From NCBI GenBank assembly GCA_963971165.1, contig OZ020191.1, positions 18,905,160 through 18,969,159 of the forward strand: 64,000 nucleotides of DNA, given 5' to 3'. Position numbers and translations under genes: made by a program. Of the stretch, positions 36,084-46,466 are shown in pieces; within the stretch, counting starts at the first letter, position 1, and every line of letters begins with the position of its first letter. Source of the DNA: Philopedon plagiatum. Taxonomy: Eukaryota; Arthropoda; Insecta; Coleoptera; Curculionidae. The notes below the pieces were generated by a model. It was not told the DNA's origin and did not search any database. It saw nothing but the letters and a program-made list of their open reading frames with translations.

Positions 36084-36945
36084 TTAAAATTCTGAATCGC
36101 TCATTTCCCAGTCAATATCTGGATCAGTGTCATTTAAAACGTCTGATGCCACTTTTAAGTTTCTATAAAAATCTCTTGCTCCCTCATCTATAAGATCAAG
36201 AAGATTCAATAAGTCGTCTTTTTCCTTTTGGTCTATTTGTCTTTCATTTGTAAAGAGTGACATTAAAGTTATATCAGAAACAATGTTGAAAGTTTTTCTT
36301 TTAAAGTTTACTATTGAAAACTCGCCATCTTTTGACAAATATTCCTTGAATTTCACAACTCCAAATGTTTTTTCATACCAAATCCATTTCTGAGATCTCC
36401 ACACAAGTTTTTTGTTATCGCTGGTAATCTTTTTGGATATTAGAGCGCCCTTAAGGAGTTGAGAAAACTGAAGAAATGTTTACTGGAAAAAGGTGATTTC
36501 TTTTTGTACTTCTCTATTAGCGCATAATCCGAAACACACTCCATATGAGTGTGACACGGTATTAAAAATTTGTGATCTATTACTTCTAGATGGTTGTGCA
36601 CTGAAAGACGGTAAGTAAACATGACAGTTCCATGGGAGTTCTTGTTTTGCCCTCCGCATGTGTCGCTGTAGCAAATTACCTGCTTAACAGATTTTTCCAG
36701 ATTAGACATATATTTAAAAAAACAGGAGGCGATCTCATTTGCTTAGGTTTGCTTAGGTTTGCTTAGGTTGGGTTTCCCAACCTAAGCAAACCTAAGCAAT
36801 CATGAATTGTAAGATTGAAAGTATGTAATTGTCTTGTATTGTCTTTTTTTGTTTTTTGCATGTATGTATTACTTTCATTGCAATTAGCAAGAATTAGTTG
36901 CGTCCGTCTCTTCATCTTTGCGAGAATAAAAAAAATAGCAAACAA
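36084..36945 (-). pseudogene. DUF7869-like transposase remnant
   Basis: Reads from ~36,910 (RTQLILANCNES). It continues THTFNLTIHDC-like near 36,800 and, after a short repeat insertion, ANEIASCFFKYMSNLEK from 36,740. Then comes the core ICYSDTCGGQNKNSHG (36,680-36,640) and DHKFLIPCHTHMECVSDYAL with IEKYKKKSPF (36,590-36,500). A one-base shift near 36,437 separates this from the C-terminal part WRSQKWIWYEKTFG to DWEMSDSEF, which stops at 36,084. The Asp of YSDTCGGQN and the His/Glu of HTHMEC look like the catalytic-type residues of an RNase H-fold transposase. The name DUF7869 is from memory of insect proteins with this motif. The N-terminal half is missing. Confidence 0.65.
36741..36798. repeat. 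Decamer repeats forming a perfect 22-base palindrome
   Basis: Three decamers GCTTAGGTTT/G in a row, then a 3-base loop, then the inverse. Arms are at 36,751-36,772 and 36,776-36,797. It is inserted in the transposase coding sequence and replaces part of it. Confidence 0.92.
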
Positions 36946-37469
36946 TCATACGCTCACACTGAAATCAGAATAAGAACTGAAAAGTAACAAAACAAAGCGG
37001 CTTGGGGATGCTGTTTAACGCCAGTGACGCATGTGTATGCCCACAAAAGGGAATAACCCATGATAAACCTCGACTTAATTGTCATATCTAAATATGACAG
37101 AACGGAATATCTTGAGTTATGCCATTTTGTCGAATTAAGATATAAATATTTATCTTGAATATCTTGGGTTATTTCCTTTTGTCAGCCTATAGACGCCAAG
37201 TTTGCGTGTTTCATTTCGGGTTAGTACCTTTTATCGGTACCATTCAAAGTATAAGTGGCAAATAAGACAACTTGTGCCTTTAGGTCGGAAGAGAAAAATA
37301 AAAAAACGACGATTTATGCCCTTATGCAATAAAAAATGTACACTATTTATAGGATTTTAAATACTTCCTTTGTCAGACGATAAAATCAAGTTTTTTAAGT
37401 CTAATGGTGTAAATATCTCATTTTTGACAAAAACCGAGTTATGCCCTTTTGACTTCCTGCCACAGATAT

Positions 37470-38298
37470 GTTGTCTATGATTTTAACTGACTGACAATTT
37501 CAACTCTTGATCTTCAAATTTTGACTTACTTAATATTTTCTGCTAATTAAAAAACTGATAAAGTAGGTGAAGCTTTTTTCAACAAATTTAAGACTTATAC
37601 TCGATTGATTTTTAATTGATGTGTTCTTTCTCATTATAATAAAAAAATACCAATAAATCATACCAATCGAATCAGTTAAACTTTAAAATATATTTAGTTT
37701 ATAACTTCCTCAAGGTGTTTTTTTATTTATTTCTAATCATGGGATATCCTTATCTTCATCCTCCTATAAAGATGTAACATATTTTAAACCAATTAAAATT
37801 TAAAAGCAATTAATTAATCAGAAAATCTATTTAAATTAATTTGATTACCCCTTCTATCACAAGAAAAAATAACTTTATTTCATTTAGTTTATTGGTCAAC
37901 TACAAACTACAACCGTAAAATTACCATATATTTTATTAAGTTGCTTTTCACACTTTCCGACTTTTTTCTAAATAAAGTCATAAACTGATTAAAAGTGGTA
38001 TAAAAAAGAGCATAAAAACACCTTTGGCTTAAATTATAACAGTTTCCGTTGGCAGACCCAATAAAACTAAACCATTGTGGCTACTTTTAATGGCCCGATT
38101 GGAATAATATAAACGAAAATGAAGTTATTCGGTTTTGTTACTTTTTTATAGCCCTTCAATTATTTTAACTTAATCTAAGTGTGGTATTTTCTTATCTTTA
38201 TAGCTTTTAAAAGTGCATCTTATTTTACACTTTTCGGTGCTTCTAGTAAGAGAGTTGAATTATGTTCTTCAACACCAAATAAACGAAACATAGAAAGA
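37470..38298. other. No feature recognised
   Basis: AT-rich non-coding DNA between two DNA transposons. Confidence 0.5.
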
Positions 38299-38306
38299 TA
38301 CCTGTT

Positions 38307-38927
38307 CAGGCGCGGCCCCTGAAATTTTAAAGTTGTATATCTCTGTTGCGACTTATGGGACCCATGCCAAATTCAGGTCTTTTACTAGTGAGCCTACTAG
38401 GAATGTTTTGGTAAAGAAAAAAATTATTTTGTAATTTGCGAAAAAAAGTTGAATTTTTGGTGGGCCTCACCTAAGAAAAAAATGACCACGTCTAGGTACT
38501 TTATTTATTATTTTTTTACACAAATTTTACATCATTTTGTCGACAGGTTTTAAATTTTGATGGAAAAAAATGTGTTAGTAGAAAGTTATAGTCATTTGAA
38601 TTTTTTTAAGCCTAAAATATAATTTAAAAAAAAATTCAAATGACTATAACTTTCTACTAACACATTTTTTTCCATCAAAATTTAAAACCTGTCGACAAAA
38701 TGATGTAAAATTTGTGTAAAAAATAATAAATAAAATACCTAGACGTGGTCATTTTTTTCTTAGGTGAGGCCCACCAAAAATTCAACTTTTTTTCGCAAAT
38801 TACAAAATAATTTTTTTCTTTACCAAAACATTCCTAGTAGGCTCACTAGTAAAAGACCTGAATTTGGCATGGGTCCCATAAGTCGCAACAGAGATATACA
38901 ACTTTAAAATTTCACAGGCCGCGCCTG
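38307..38927. mobile_element. hAT-type MITE, full palindrome, 8-base target duplication
   Basis: A 621-base near-perfect palindrome starting CAGGCGCGGCC and ending GGCCGCGCCTG. TACCTGTT flanks it exactly on both sides (38,299-38,306 and 38,928-38,935). An 8-base duplication with a CAGG...CCTG end is the hallmark of hAT elements. The arms are almost identical to each other, which suggests a young insertion. The copy at 6,128 is older and truncated. No coding. Confidence 0.95.
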
Positions 38928-39303
38928 TACCTGTTTTTACAATAACCAATTTAAAAATCGAGTTTTTGATGTCAAAATTTAGAAATTAAATGTCAGTATT
39001 TGGCATATTATGGCAAAATTTTAAGATGAAACCTAAAAAATTTAATCCAGCAGTTGTACACACAAAACAAGATTCTATAATCAAGAAAAACACCCCCTAC
39101 TTAAGTAATACAAATTATCGTAGTAAGCTTTGTAAAATATCTAAGTTTAAGAAAAAAAATCGCAAATCGATGATTTTTAAGAAAGGAGAAGATTCAGCAC
39201 AAGCTTAGCATCGTTTTTAAAAGAAGTAATTTTTACCCGAGAAAAGGAGATTTTTGACATGGAAAAGTTTTTTGTCTGGGTACTATCTTCGTAATTAGTA
39301 AGT

Positions 39304-39811
39304 TTTTTGAGATATTACTTAAATATTTTTGTGTAATAATATTTGGATTAATTATATTAAATGGTGAACAATAAAAGTCATTTCTTCCTCCTTATAATAT
39401 TTAGATAATTATTTAGATTAACGTAAACAGCGAATTTTTTCATGAAATTTTGCACAGACCCTAATTTTGGGTCGTAGAACACGATTCCGAAGTCAGTTTT
39501 TGGGGGTCTCGTAAAATTTTTTATTAAACTTTTAGGTTAGCTTTTTCAATGAATTTCTTTAAATTTGTTGGGTGGGCAAAAAGGTGGTCAGGTTTGCTCA
39601 GTTTTGATTGATATAGATACATATATATCTATATCAATCAAAACTGAGCAAACCTGACCACCTTTTTGCTCAGGTTGGATGAGCAAAAAAAAAATTTTTT
39701 TTACGAGACCCCCAGAAACTGACTTCGGATTCGTGTTCTACAACCCAAAATTAGGGTCTGTGCAAAATTTCATGAAAAAATTCGCTGTTTCCACTAATCT
39801 AAATAATTACC
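39304..39811 (+). repeat. Tandem duplication unit 1 with palindrome
   Basis: ~100 bases of flank (GAGATATTACTTAAATATTT, ATTATATTAAATGGTGAACA, GTCATTTCTTCCTCC) are followed by a palindrome at 39,408-39,811. Its arms carry GTAAACAGCGAATTTTTTC, GCACAGACCCTAATTTTGGG, CCGAAGTCAGTTTTTGG and GGTGGTCAGGTTTGCTCAG. The centre is ATATATAT. The left arm holds ~60 bases lacking in the right. Confidence 0.88.
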
Positions 39812-40482
39812 TTTTTGAGATATTACTTAAATATTTTTGTGTAATAATATTTGGATTAATTATATTAAATGGTGAACAATAAAAGTCATTTCTTCCTCCT
39901 TATAAAATTTAGGTAATTATTTAGATTAACGTAAACAGCGAATTTTTTCATGAAATTTTGCACAGACCCTAATTTTGGGTCGTAGAACACGAATCCGAAG
40001 TCAGTTTTTGGCGGTCTCGTAAAAATTTTTTTTAAACTTTTAGGTTAGCTTTTTCAATGAATTTCTTTAAATTCGTTGGGTGAGCAAAAAGGTGGTCAGG
40101 TTTGCTCAGGTTGGGCAGCAAACCCAACCTGAGCAAAAAGGTGGTCAGGTTTGCTCAGTTTTGATTGATATAGATACATATATATACATATATATAATAC
40201 ATATATATATATATAAAATTATATATATATATAATACATATATATATAAAAGGTGGTCAGGTTTGCTCAGTTTTGATTGATATAGATACATATATATCTA
40301 TATCAATCAAAACTGAGCAAACCTGACCACCTTTTTGCTCAGGTTGGGTGAGCAAAAAAAAAATTTTTTTTACGAGACCGCCAAAAACTGACTTCGGATT
40401 CGTGTTCTACGACCCAAAATTAGGGTCTGTGCAAAATTTCATGAAAAAATTCGCTGTTTACGTTAATCGAAATAATTACCAA
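39812..40482 (+). repeat. Tandem duplication unit 2 with enlarged palindrome
   Basis: Repeats unit 1 including the flank, offset by 508 bases, with few changes. The palindrome centre is longer. A GGTTTGCTCAGGTTGGG dyad (15-base arms, 40,101-40,137) and an extra copy of GGTGGTCAGGTTTGCTCAG with an AT-rich microsatellite have been added. Confidence 0.88.
40172..40250. repeat. (AT)n-rich microsatellite
   Basis: TATATA runs broken by ACA and AAAT, inside palindrome unit 2. Confidence 0.95.
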
Positions 40483-40489
40483 AATTTAT

Positions 40490-41855
40490 ATACATATGTT
40501 AGACTAGAGCCTACGCGTACCTGCCTGAGTAGGCCATCGTCAGGACGTTCTGTAAGTTACTAAAAGAAAAGATGTTATACAAGTAAAGAAATACAAAAAA
40601 TTAAAAAATTTAGAAAAACACAAAAATTATAAAAATACAAATGCAAGACTTCAAAGGTATAAAATAAAATTGTTCAGAGTAGGTAAGTACTTACAGGTCT
40701 TAGAGGTCTAAGCGCACAATCGACATAGTCAATGCGCACTTCGGTCAACAGACAACTTAAAATGTCCGTGTAATTACGTAAAGTTCTGACATTTATGACG
40801 AATTACAGAAGGTCAAACTCTACGTTACAAACCAAACAACCAAAACACAACTGCCGCATACCGTAAGAGGTCTCTGTCCGTCCGAAAAAATATATGAGTT
40901 TTTTGGACGTTTAATATAGGAAAAAATTCATATTGTATTATTTTGATCCATGCAAAATTGAGTGGAGACAGAAACCTACAAGGACTTCAAATGCCCTTCA
41001 AAATTTATTTAAAAATTCTTTAGAAAATTTTAGTCTTTAAAAAGTTCTATGGCAGTAACGTAGTTCTCATAGGAAAAAAGCTCTGTTCATTTAGGTTTTG
41101 TTAAGTTAACAAAAGTTAAAGTGTATAAAAGGAAGTATTTTAAAATTTAGTCCAAAAATATAAATCTGTCTCTTTTCACAAGAGTCCGTCCTTATTTTGC
41201 AGACATAAAATCACTATACTGGAGCAGGATATTATGCCAATGTTTATTCCGGTAAGTATCAAGAAAATAAGCATTATTTTGTTACTTCCAAACGTAAGAA
41301 TTACGAAATAAAACTAAAAAATAGGTAACAAGAAAAATGGGATGAAATATTTTTTATATTTTGTTATTTGCACTGCCATTAAAATTTTTGTACATTTCCT
41401 AATAATACAACGTAAATAAACTCACACATATTAGCTTGAAATGCATTTTAAAGTAGATCTCAAATGTGATGCAATATGTTACAGTTACAATATTGTGCAA
41501 AAATAATGCCATGTATAACAAAATGTTATTTTAATCTCCTTAGTCGTGACTTTTGATGGAATGTTCTCATCAAGATGATTAATGTGAGCTGTTCCTGTTG
41601 TGCATTTTATCAGGATTTAATACCGTCCAATCTGTTGCAGATAGAAATTTACAATATTTAGATAAGGTTCATGTTTATTTTAAATTATGGCATCCCACAG
41701 ACTACAATCGTAACTATTTATCTAACAGATTAATCCTAATGATTTTTATTTAATTGATATATAAAAGATGTTAAATCCCGTTTTGTATGTTGGTAAACAA
41801 AGCTACCAAGAGAGTCTTTTAAGAGATGGATTTTTTTGAATAATTTCTTTTCGTA
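40490..41855. other. No feature recognised
   Basis: No coding frame or repeat that I can support. Confidence 0.45.
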
Positions 41856-41857
41856 TA

Positions 41858-42330
41858 CAGGGTGTTACGATATTTATTTGACCAAAAATAGAATAGAATG
41901 GTCCATTGACTTCCAGCAAGAGAAGTCGGAGCGTTTCATTCATAACTAGCTTTTGTTTCTTTCATATATTGTGTTCGTTAAAATATTGTCGAATATTGCG
42001 AAGAATGTCTGGATTAGTTTCGTGATATTCGTAAATGATTCGTTTCGCAAATGTTCGAAATATTCGGGCTGGGTCTTGAATATTTGTATTTAAGTGCCCC
42101 CATAGAAGGAGGTCCATTGGAGATAAGTCGAGTCATCTTGCGGACCATTCGATAAATCTCCGCCTTCAAGTCCATCTTCCAGGAAACATTTCATCCAAAA
42201 ACAGCAGTAATGAGAAAAACCGCCGTCTTTCTGAAATACCAATTACATTTTCGTCTTGTCTTTTTTAAATACTTGTGCGTTTGTAGACGAAACGTTTTCA
42301 TATCCCATGCGTATTATGTTGGGGAAATGA
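41858..42330 (-). pseudogene. Mariner-like transposase C-terminal fragment with terminus
   Basis: The left boundary is TA then CAGGGTGTTACG, a mariner-type terminus. Read right to left, one frame gives VFQKDGGFSHYCCFW (the WFQQDGAPPHY region, ~42,240). Then come RRRFIEWSAR and LSPMDLLLWGHLN (~42,100), where Asp of the third catalytic position is visible in the L-x-P-M-D block. Last are NPDILRNIRQYFNE and a stop. In-frame stops lie inside (after RWT and SAR). The N-terminal half and the other terminus are missing. It is a third mariner-like family in the window. Confidence 0.72.
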
Positions 42331-42339
42331 ATTAGTAAT

Positions 42340-42995
42340 CATACTTTTATACGAGGTTAATCTAGAATTTGTTCAAATGGTGAACTGATTCAGTAAATAT
42401 ACATATTTGTATGCTTTTCTTGTCAATCTTTTTTTTTGCTGATTTTTTTCCACATTCTATGGTATGACTTATATATAGATACAGAATTTTCCCTTCTGGG
42501 AAGAAACTCTGGGACACTGTATAATTTTTATTTGCAAATAACAAATTTTCTCAGATGTCACAGTCGATTTTATTTGAGAAAATGTTTCGAAGAGCATTCA
42601 AAACTCATTTGGAGCTTCTTTCTTGGTGGTAATATTCCATTTAATTAATGTTTCTTTTTAGATACTATTAAAAGGAAATATAAAAGAATTAATTATCCGC
42701 TTCTTTACAGTTTGTATTAATCTTCATAAAGAGATTTTTTACCCAAAAAACAAGAAATACTTAATGTTATAATTCATTAATAGTCGCTGAAGGATCAATA
42801 GGATTTTTTAATTAGGACCAGAAGACGAACAGCATGAGCGGCTCTAGATTTTTTCAAAATCGAAAATGCAGAATTATTTCCTGCATGTTGAGAATGGCAC
42901 AAACCTCGACACATAGTACAAGAATGTTGTGTGTTAAAGGTGGCGCCTTTCGAATAATATTAAGGGATCTTAGTAATAAATTAATTATTAGTTAA
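42340..42995. other. No feature recognised
   Basis: AT-rich DNA with overlapping chance frames on both strands. Confidence 0.45.
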
Positions 42996-43004
42996 TAAAA
43001 TTGT

Positions 43005-43240
43005 AAGGGTAACCTTGTTCAGTTCAACGCCTCCAAAACACAGTCTTGCTCCCTGTCACGCCAAAAATTTCGCAACACATGAATGATACAGCCCTACAGA
43101 ACAAAGAAACGTTCGACCTTGTTGGCACCACTATCAAACATGATCTCAGCTGGCACAAACATACGACTTCAATAGCCACATCAGCAGCTAAAAAGCTGTT
43201 TTTTTTTGTAGATGAAAAAGTAAATACTTACCACGTAAAA
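43005..43240 (+). pseudogene. LINE reverse transcriptase fragment (Jockey-like)
   Basis: Plus-strand reading NLVQFNASKTQ at 43,012-43,044, then after a frame change MNDTALQNKETFDLVGTTI, KHDLSWHKH and SIATSAAKKL. This is the region just after the YxDD motif in Jockey/R1-type LINE proteins, where NLxxNxxKT and LGVxxxxxLxWxxH are conserved. It is short, frameshifted and cut at both ends. The following frame to 43,529 is not recognisably LINE. Confidence 0.7.
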
Positions 43241-43259
43241 CACAATATTCACTACCACT

Positions 43260-44945
43260 AGGGCAAGGTATCCAAAGATAAAAAGCAAAAAATTTTTATT
43301 GGAAAGACACTCCAGAAACACACTACCAACCTGCTATAAAACGTTTTTCAAACCAAGGACTTTTCACAATAAATTTAATAACTTAACTTCCTACAATAAA
43401 AAACATGTACAAACATTTACCAATCTCTTTGTAATGCCGCCGCGCTGGTTGTTCAAAGAAGCATCAAAGGCTATCAGCAGGACACCCCCAGAAATAGCAA
43501 TATATGACCACGTCGTACTAATGCCCTGAATACGAATATGAAGTTATTTTTTACCTAGAAATGGAAGAACATTGCACAAAATGGCGTCAAAGTGAAAAAT
43601 GCGAAAAAAAAATTTCTCATTTTTCATTCATTTTATTTTTAATACTTTTTCAGGCTCAACTCGCAATATCTCTGGCAATTATTGCTATTTCCTTTTCAAA
43701 TTTTCACTATATAATCTTTAAGCTATTATCAAAAAAAAAACAAGACAAAATTTTTAAATTTCACCCCTTTGCCCAATCTAAATGAAAATATGGAATGTCT
43801 AAGTCGAACATGTCTGACAACTGTTTCATATTCTGTACCAAAAGAATGAAGAGACAACAGGGCATTAAACATTTAAATTTTGGCTACTTTAATGATAAAC
43901 CACACTTATAATTGCTACCTTCCTACCTGATCCTGATCTTGATCCTGAATCCTCTTGATTATATTGTTGTGGTCAAAAACAGTTTCATATTTTATAGTAT
44001 ACTCTGTTGCTTGCTGTTAGCACAGCAAGTTATATTCTTTTCAACGATATATCAACTTTTTTGATAACGAATTGTTATAGCTAAATGCTTAAAAATCATA
44101 GAAAAGTAAAAGTCATCCATCTCTTATGATATTCGTCATTTGTACAATAAAAATCATGCTACACTAAACAACAGAATTAGCGGTACATTTCAAATGACAC
44201 CTGTAATTGAGGAACAATATCGTTGACCTTCGTCATACAGCTAACCTATTTCCATTGCATCAATTTGCTCTTCCAGTGCGTAATGTGTCTTTATTTAATA
44301 GGAGCGAGTAAAAGAAGAAGGCAACATGACTCGACGACGATATTGTCTTTCGTGAATGTTATGTTGAATAAAGCACATATTTTATGAGTCATCGGATTTC
44401 TGGGATAGTGGATTGTAAAAATATAAACCGAAAATCGCTGCCCGCCCTGATGGTGGTGAAACCAAATTATTAATAGCTCTGTAATGCCAAAATAAACAGC
44501 TGGTAATCTGACAGTGAAACAATCTACACAATAGGTGTTCTTTCTGGTCGAGAAAAACTAAACGATTTGGTTCACTTCATAAGTTTTTCAACTTTTAAAG
44601 AAAAATTTCGAACAAAAGAAAATTAAGTTTGACTTTGCAAGATTTAGAAAGTCATATTACAGGGCAAAGTACAAATATTTTACCCTCTAATTACTTCTCG
44701 TAAATTCTATGACGCGAAAACCAACGTGAATGTTTACCCCCCTGCTAAAAGGGATGTTGCTATTAAATTTTAAAATAAATAGAACTTTGCGATGTAATAA
44801 ATATTTATCTCTCTAGGGACACCAAATACTCATATGATCTTTCTGTTTTTATTGAAAAAATGCTGAATAAAGTTAGTAGTGTTTTTAGCATTAAAATACC
44901 GTGCGCTTTGAGAATTCTACAGCGCCGCCAGTGTGGGAATAGACT
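43260..44945. other. No certain feature
   Basis: Frames at 43,299-43,529 and 43,561-43,785 have no recognisable motif. The remainder is AT-rich. Confidence 0.4.
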
Positions 44946-44950
44946 GCTTA

Positions 44951-45736
44951 AGCGTCAATTACACGTAGCTAGTTGACGCGCCGCTAGCGCGCTTTTTTAC
45001 TATCCAGCTAGTCGGATAGTTGTCGTGTAAAAAGCATACATCGACGCGTGGCTAATAAACAAGCTTGATCTCGTACTGAGCACCTATTATTGCGTTTCCG
45101 TCAAGGCGTCAATATGAAATGGAATGTAAATTATATTAAGTACCAAATTTTTGAAAATTTATGAACTTTCGCATATTATGAGAATTAAGGGAGTCTGCAT
45201 TCGAAAAATTATCGGACGAATTAAAAGCCGAAGATCTAGTGGGCGATATGACAAAATAAAAAGTATTATCTCGGATCTACTTCGGCTAACTCTTAAAAAA
45301 AGGTTACTTGAAGCATCTTATTTATCCCTGCGAGAAATCCACTTCCTCACCCATTTCCTTTTCCTCTTTTATCGAGTCTGATTTTTGAATTATTCCTGTA
45401 ATATAGCCCCAAGAACTAAGGCACATCCACGAAGTATTTCTTTAGACATTTTAACCGACATTTTAGACTTTCGCAAAATCAAAACATGAACACTTCGTCG
45501 CAAATATATGAAGCTAGTTTGCTCGCCGATATAATTACACGATACTTTTTTACCATTCAGATAGCAAAAAGTCAGCTAGTAGCTAGAAAAGTTGACCGGT
45601 CTTAAACTTTACTCGCCCACATATTGGCGAGTAAACTATCCGGATAGTTTATACGCTGTCAGAGCTAGTTGACTAGCAGCTATATAGTGAAAAAGCGCGC
45701 TAGCGGCGTGTAAAGCAGCTCCATGTAATCGACGCT
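44951..45736. mobile_element. PIF/Harbinger-type MITE with TTA duplication
   Basis: TTA stands at 44,948-44,950 and 45,737-45,739. The ends AGCGTCAATTACACG and the inverse of AGCGTCGATTACATG continue into ~75-base inverted arms with CCGCTAGCGCGCTTTTT, AGCTAGTTGAC and TAGCTAGT blocks. A 3-base TTA target with such ends fits PIF/Harbinger. Secondary dyads lie inside the right end (ACTCGCC...GGCGAGT, 45,610-45,632). The internal frame at 45,151-45,381 is basic but I cannot assign it. Confidence 0.75.
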
Positions 45737-45744
45737 TTACGTCT

Positions 45745-46460
45745 CTAACGACCCTGCTACTAGCGGCGCGCCGCGGCGTCAGTGAACAACTTAAAAAATT
45801 GTCAAGCCGTTTAAAGTGTAAGACAGAAAATTCCTACGGCATTCTTTAAGTTGAACAGTGCTCATTTCAATATACGTTTTAAAAAACGGGTTTTTTGACC
45901 CATTAACAACACATCGTTTTATATTTCTGGCACTCACTAAACGACAAAATTTCTTAAGCCGTCACTGTCAGACATCAAACAAAGATTTTTAATTAGTGTT
46001 CACTTTTGCTTTTGGATTATTTAGTATGGCCACCGCTGATACTAAAAATTGAACAATAGCACATAAAATGTTATGATATCGGTGACAGGTCCAGATCGAA
46101 TAAGGATTGTATTGACATTCCCGTGACTGATCAGAATATTTAATTAATGTAAGGTGAAGATTAAAAATTTTAAATTATTCCGATGGACACCCAGATGATG
46201 GCTTGGACGACATTGCTGAAGTTCGACGACATTTTTAAATAAAATTATACAGACTGCACCTATACGGACCGTTTTAGTTTTTTATTGAAAATAAAATAGC
46301 AATAACAGTGGTTCAAAGTGCTTTGGAGGAGAAAAGTATTTCGGAGAAAATTTTTAATTTATAGTTTGATGTATGCGAAATTTAAGATTTGTGGTCTTGC
46401 GGCAAGAAACAAAATTTTTTATTATTGAATAAAGTTTTAAAAATACGATTACTTCTGATA
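45745..46460. other. No feature recognised
   Basis: A GC-rich trace just outside the Harbinger-type MITE (CTAGCGGCGCGCCGCGGCG, 45,763-45,781) may be a leftover of another copy. The rest is AT-rich. Confidence 0.4.
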
Positions 46461-46466
46461 TAAATT

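Larger units (their letters stand above)
35527..37465 (-). mobile_element. TIR transposon with DUF7869-like transposase and subterminal repeats
   Basis: Left end CTGTGGCAGGAAGT then AAAAGGGTATAACTC; the right end is the inverse, with a TIR of about 38 bases and a handful of mismatches. Both sides are flanked by ATAT, a possible 4-base target duplication. Motif TTATGCCCTTTTG or its inverse recurs inside both ends: ~35,546, a palindromic pair at ~35,832-35,858, ~37,040, ~37,113, ~37,165, ~37,310 and ~37,432. Such subterminal repeats are typical transposase-binding arrays. The superfamily is uncertain. Confidence 0.72.

Noticed and set aside
36741..36798. TTAGG-containing decamers as interstitial telomere sequence
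   Set aside because: The unit is ten bases (GCTTAGGTTT), not tandem TTAGG, and it is arranged as a palindrome.
45151..45381. Basic 76-residue frame inside the Harbinger-type MITE, possibly Myb/MADF-like
   Set aside because: No conserved Trp pattern of Myb or MADF domains is visible.
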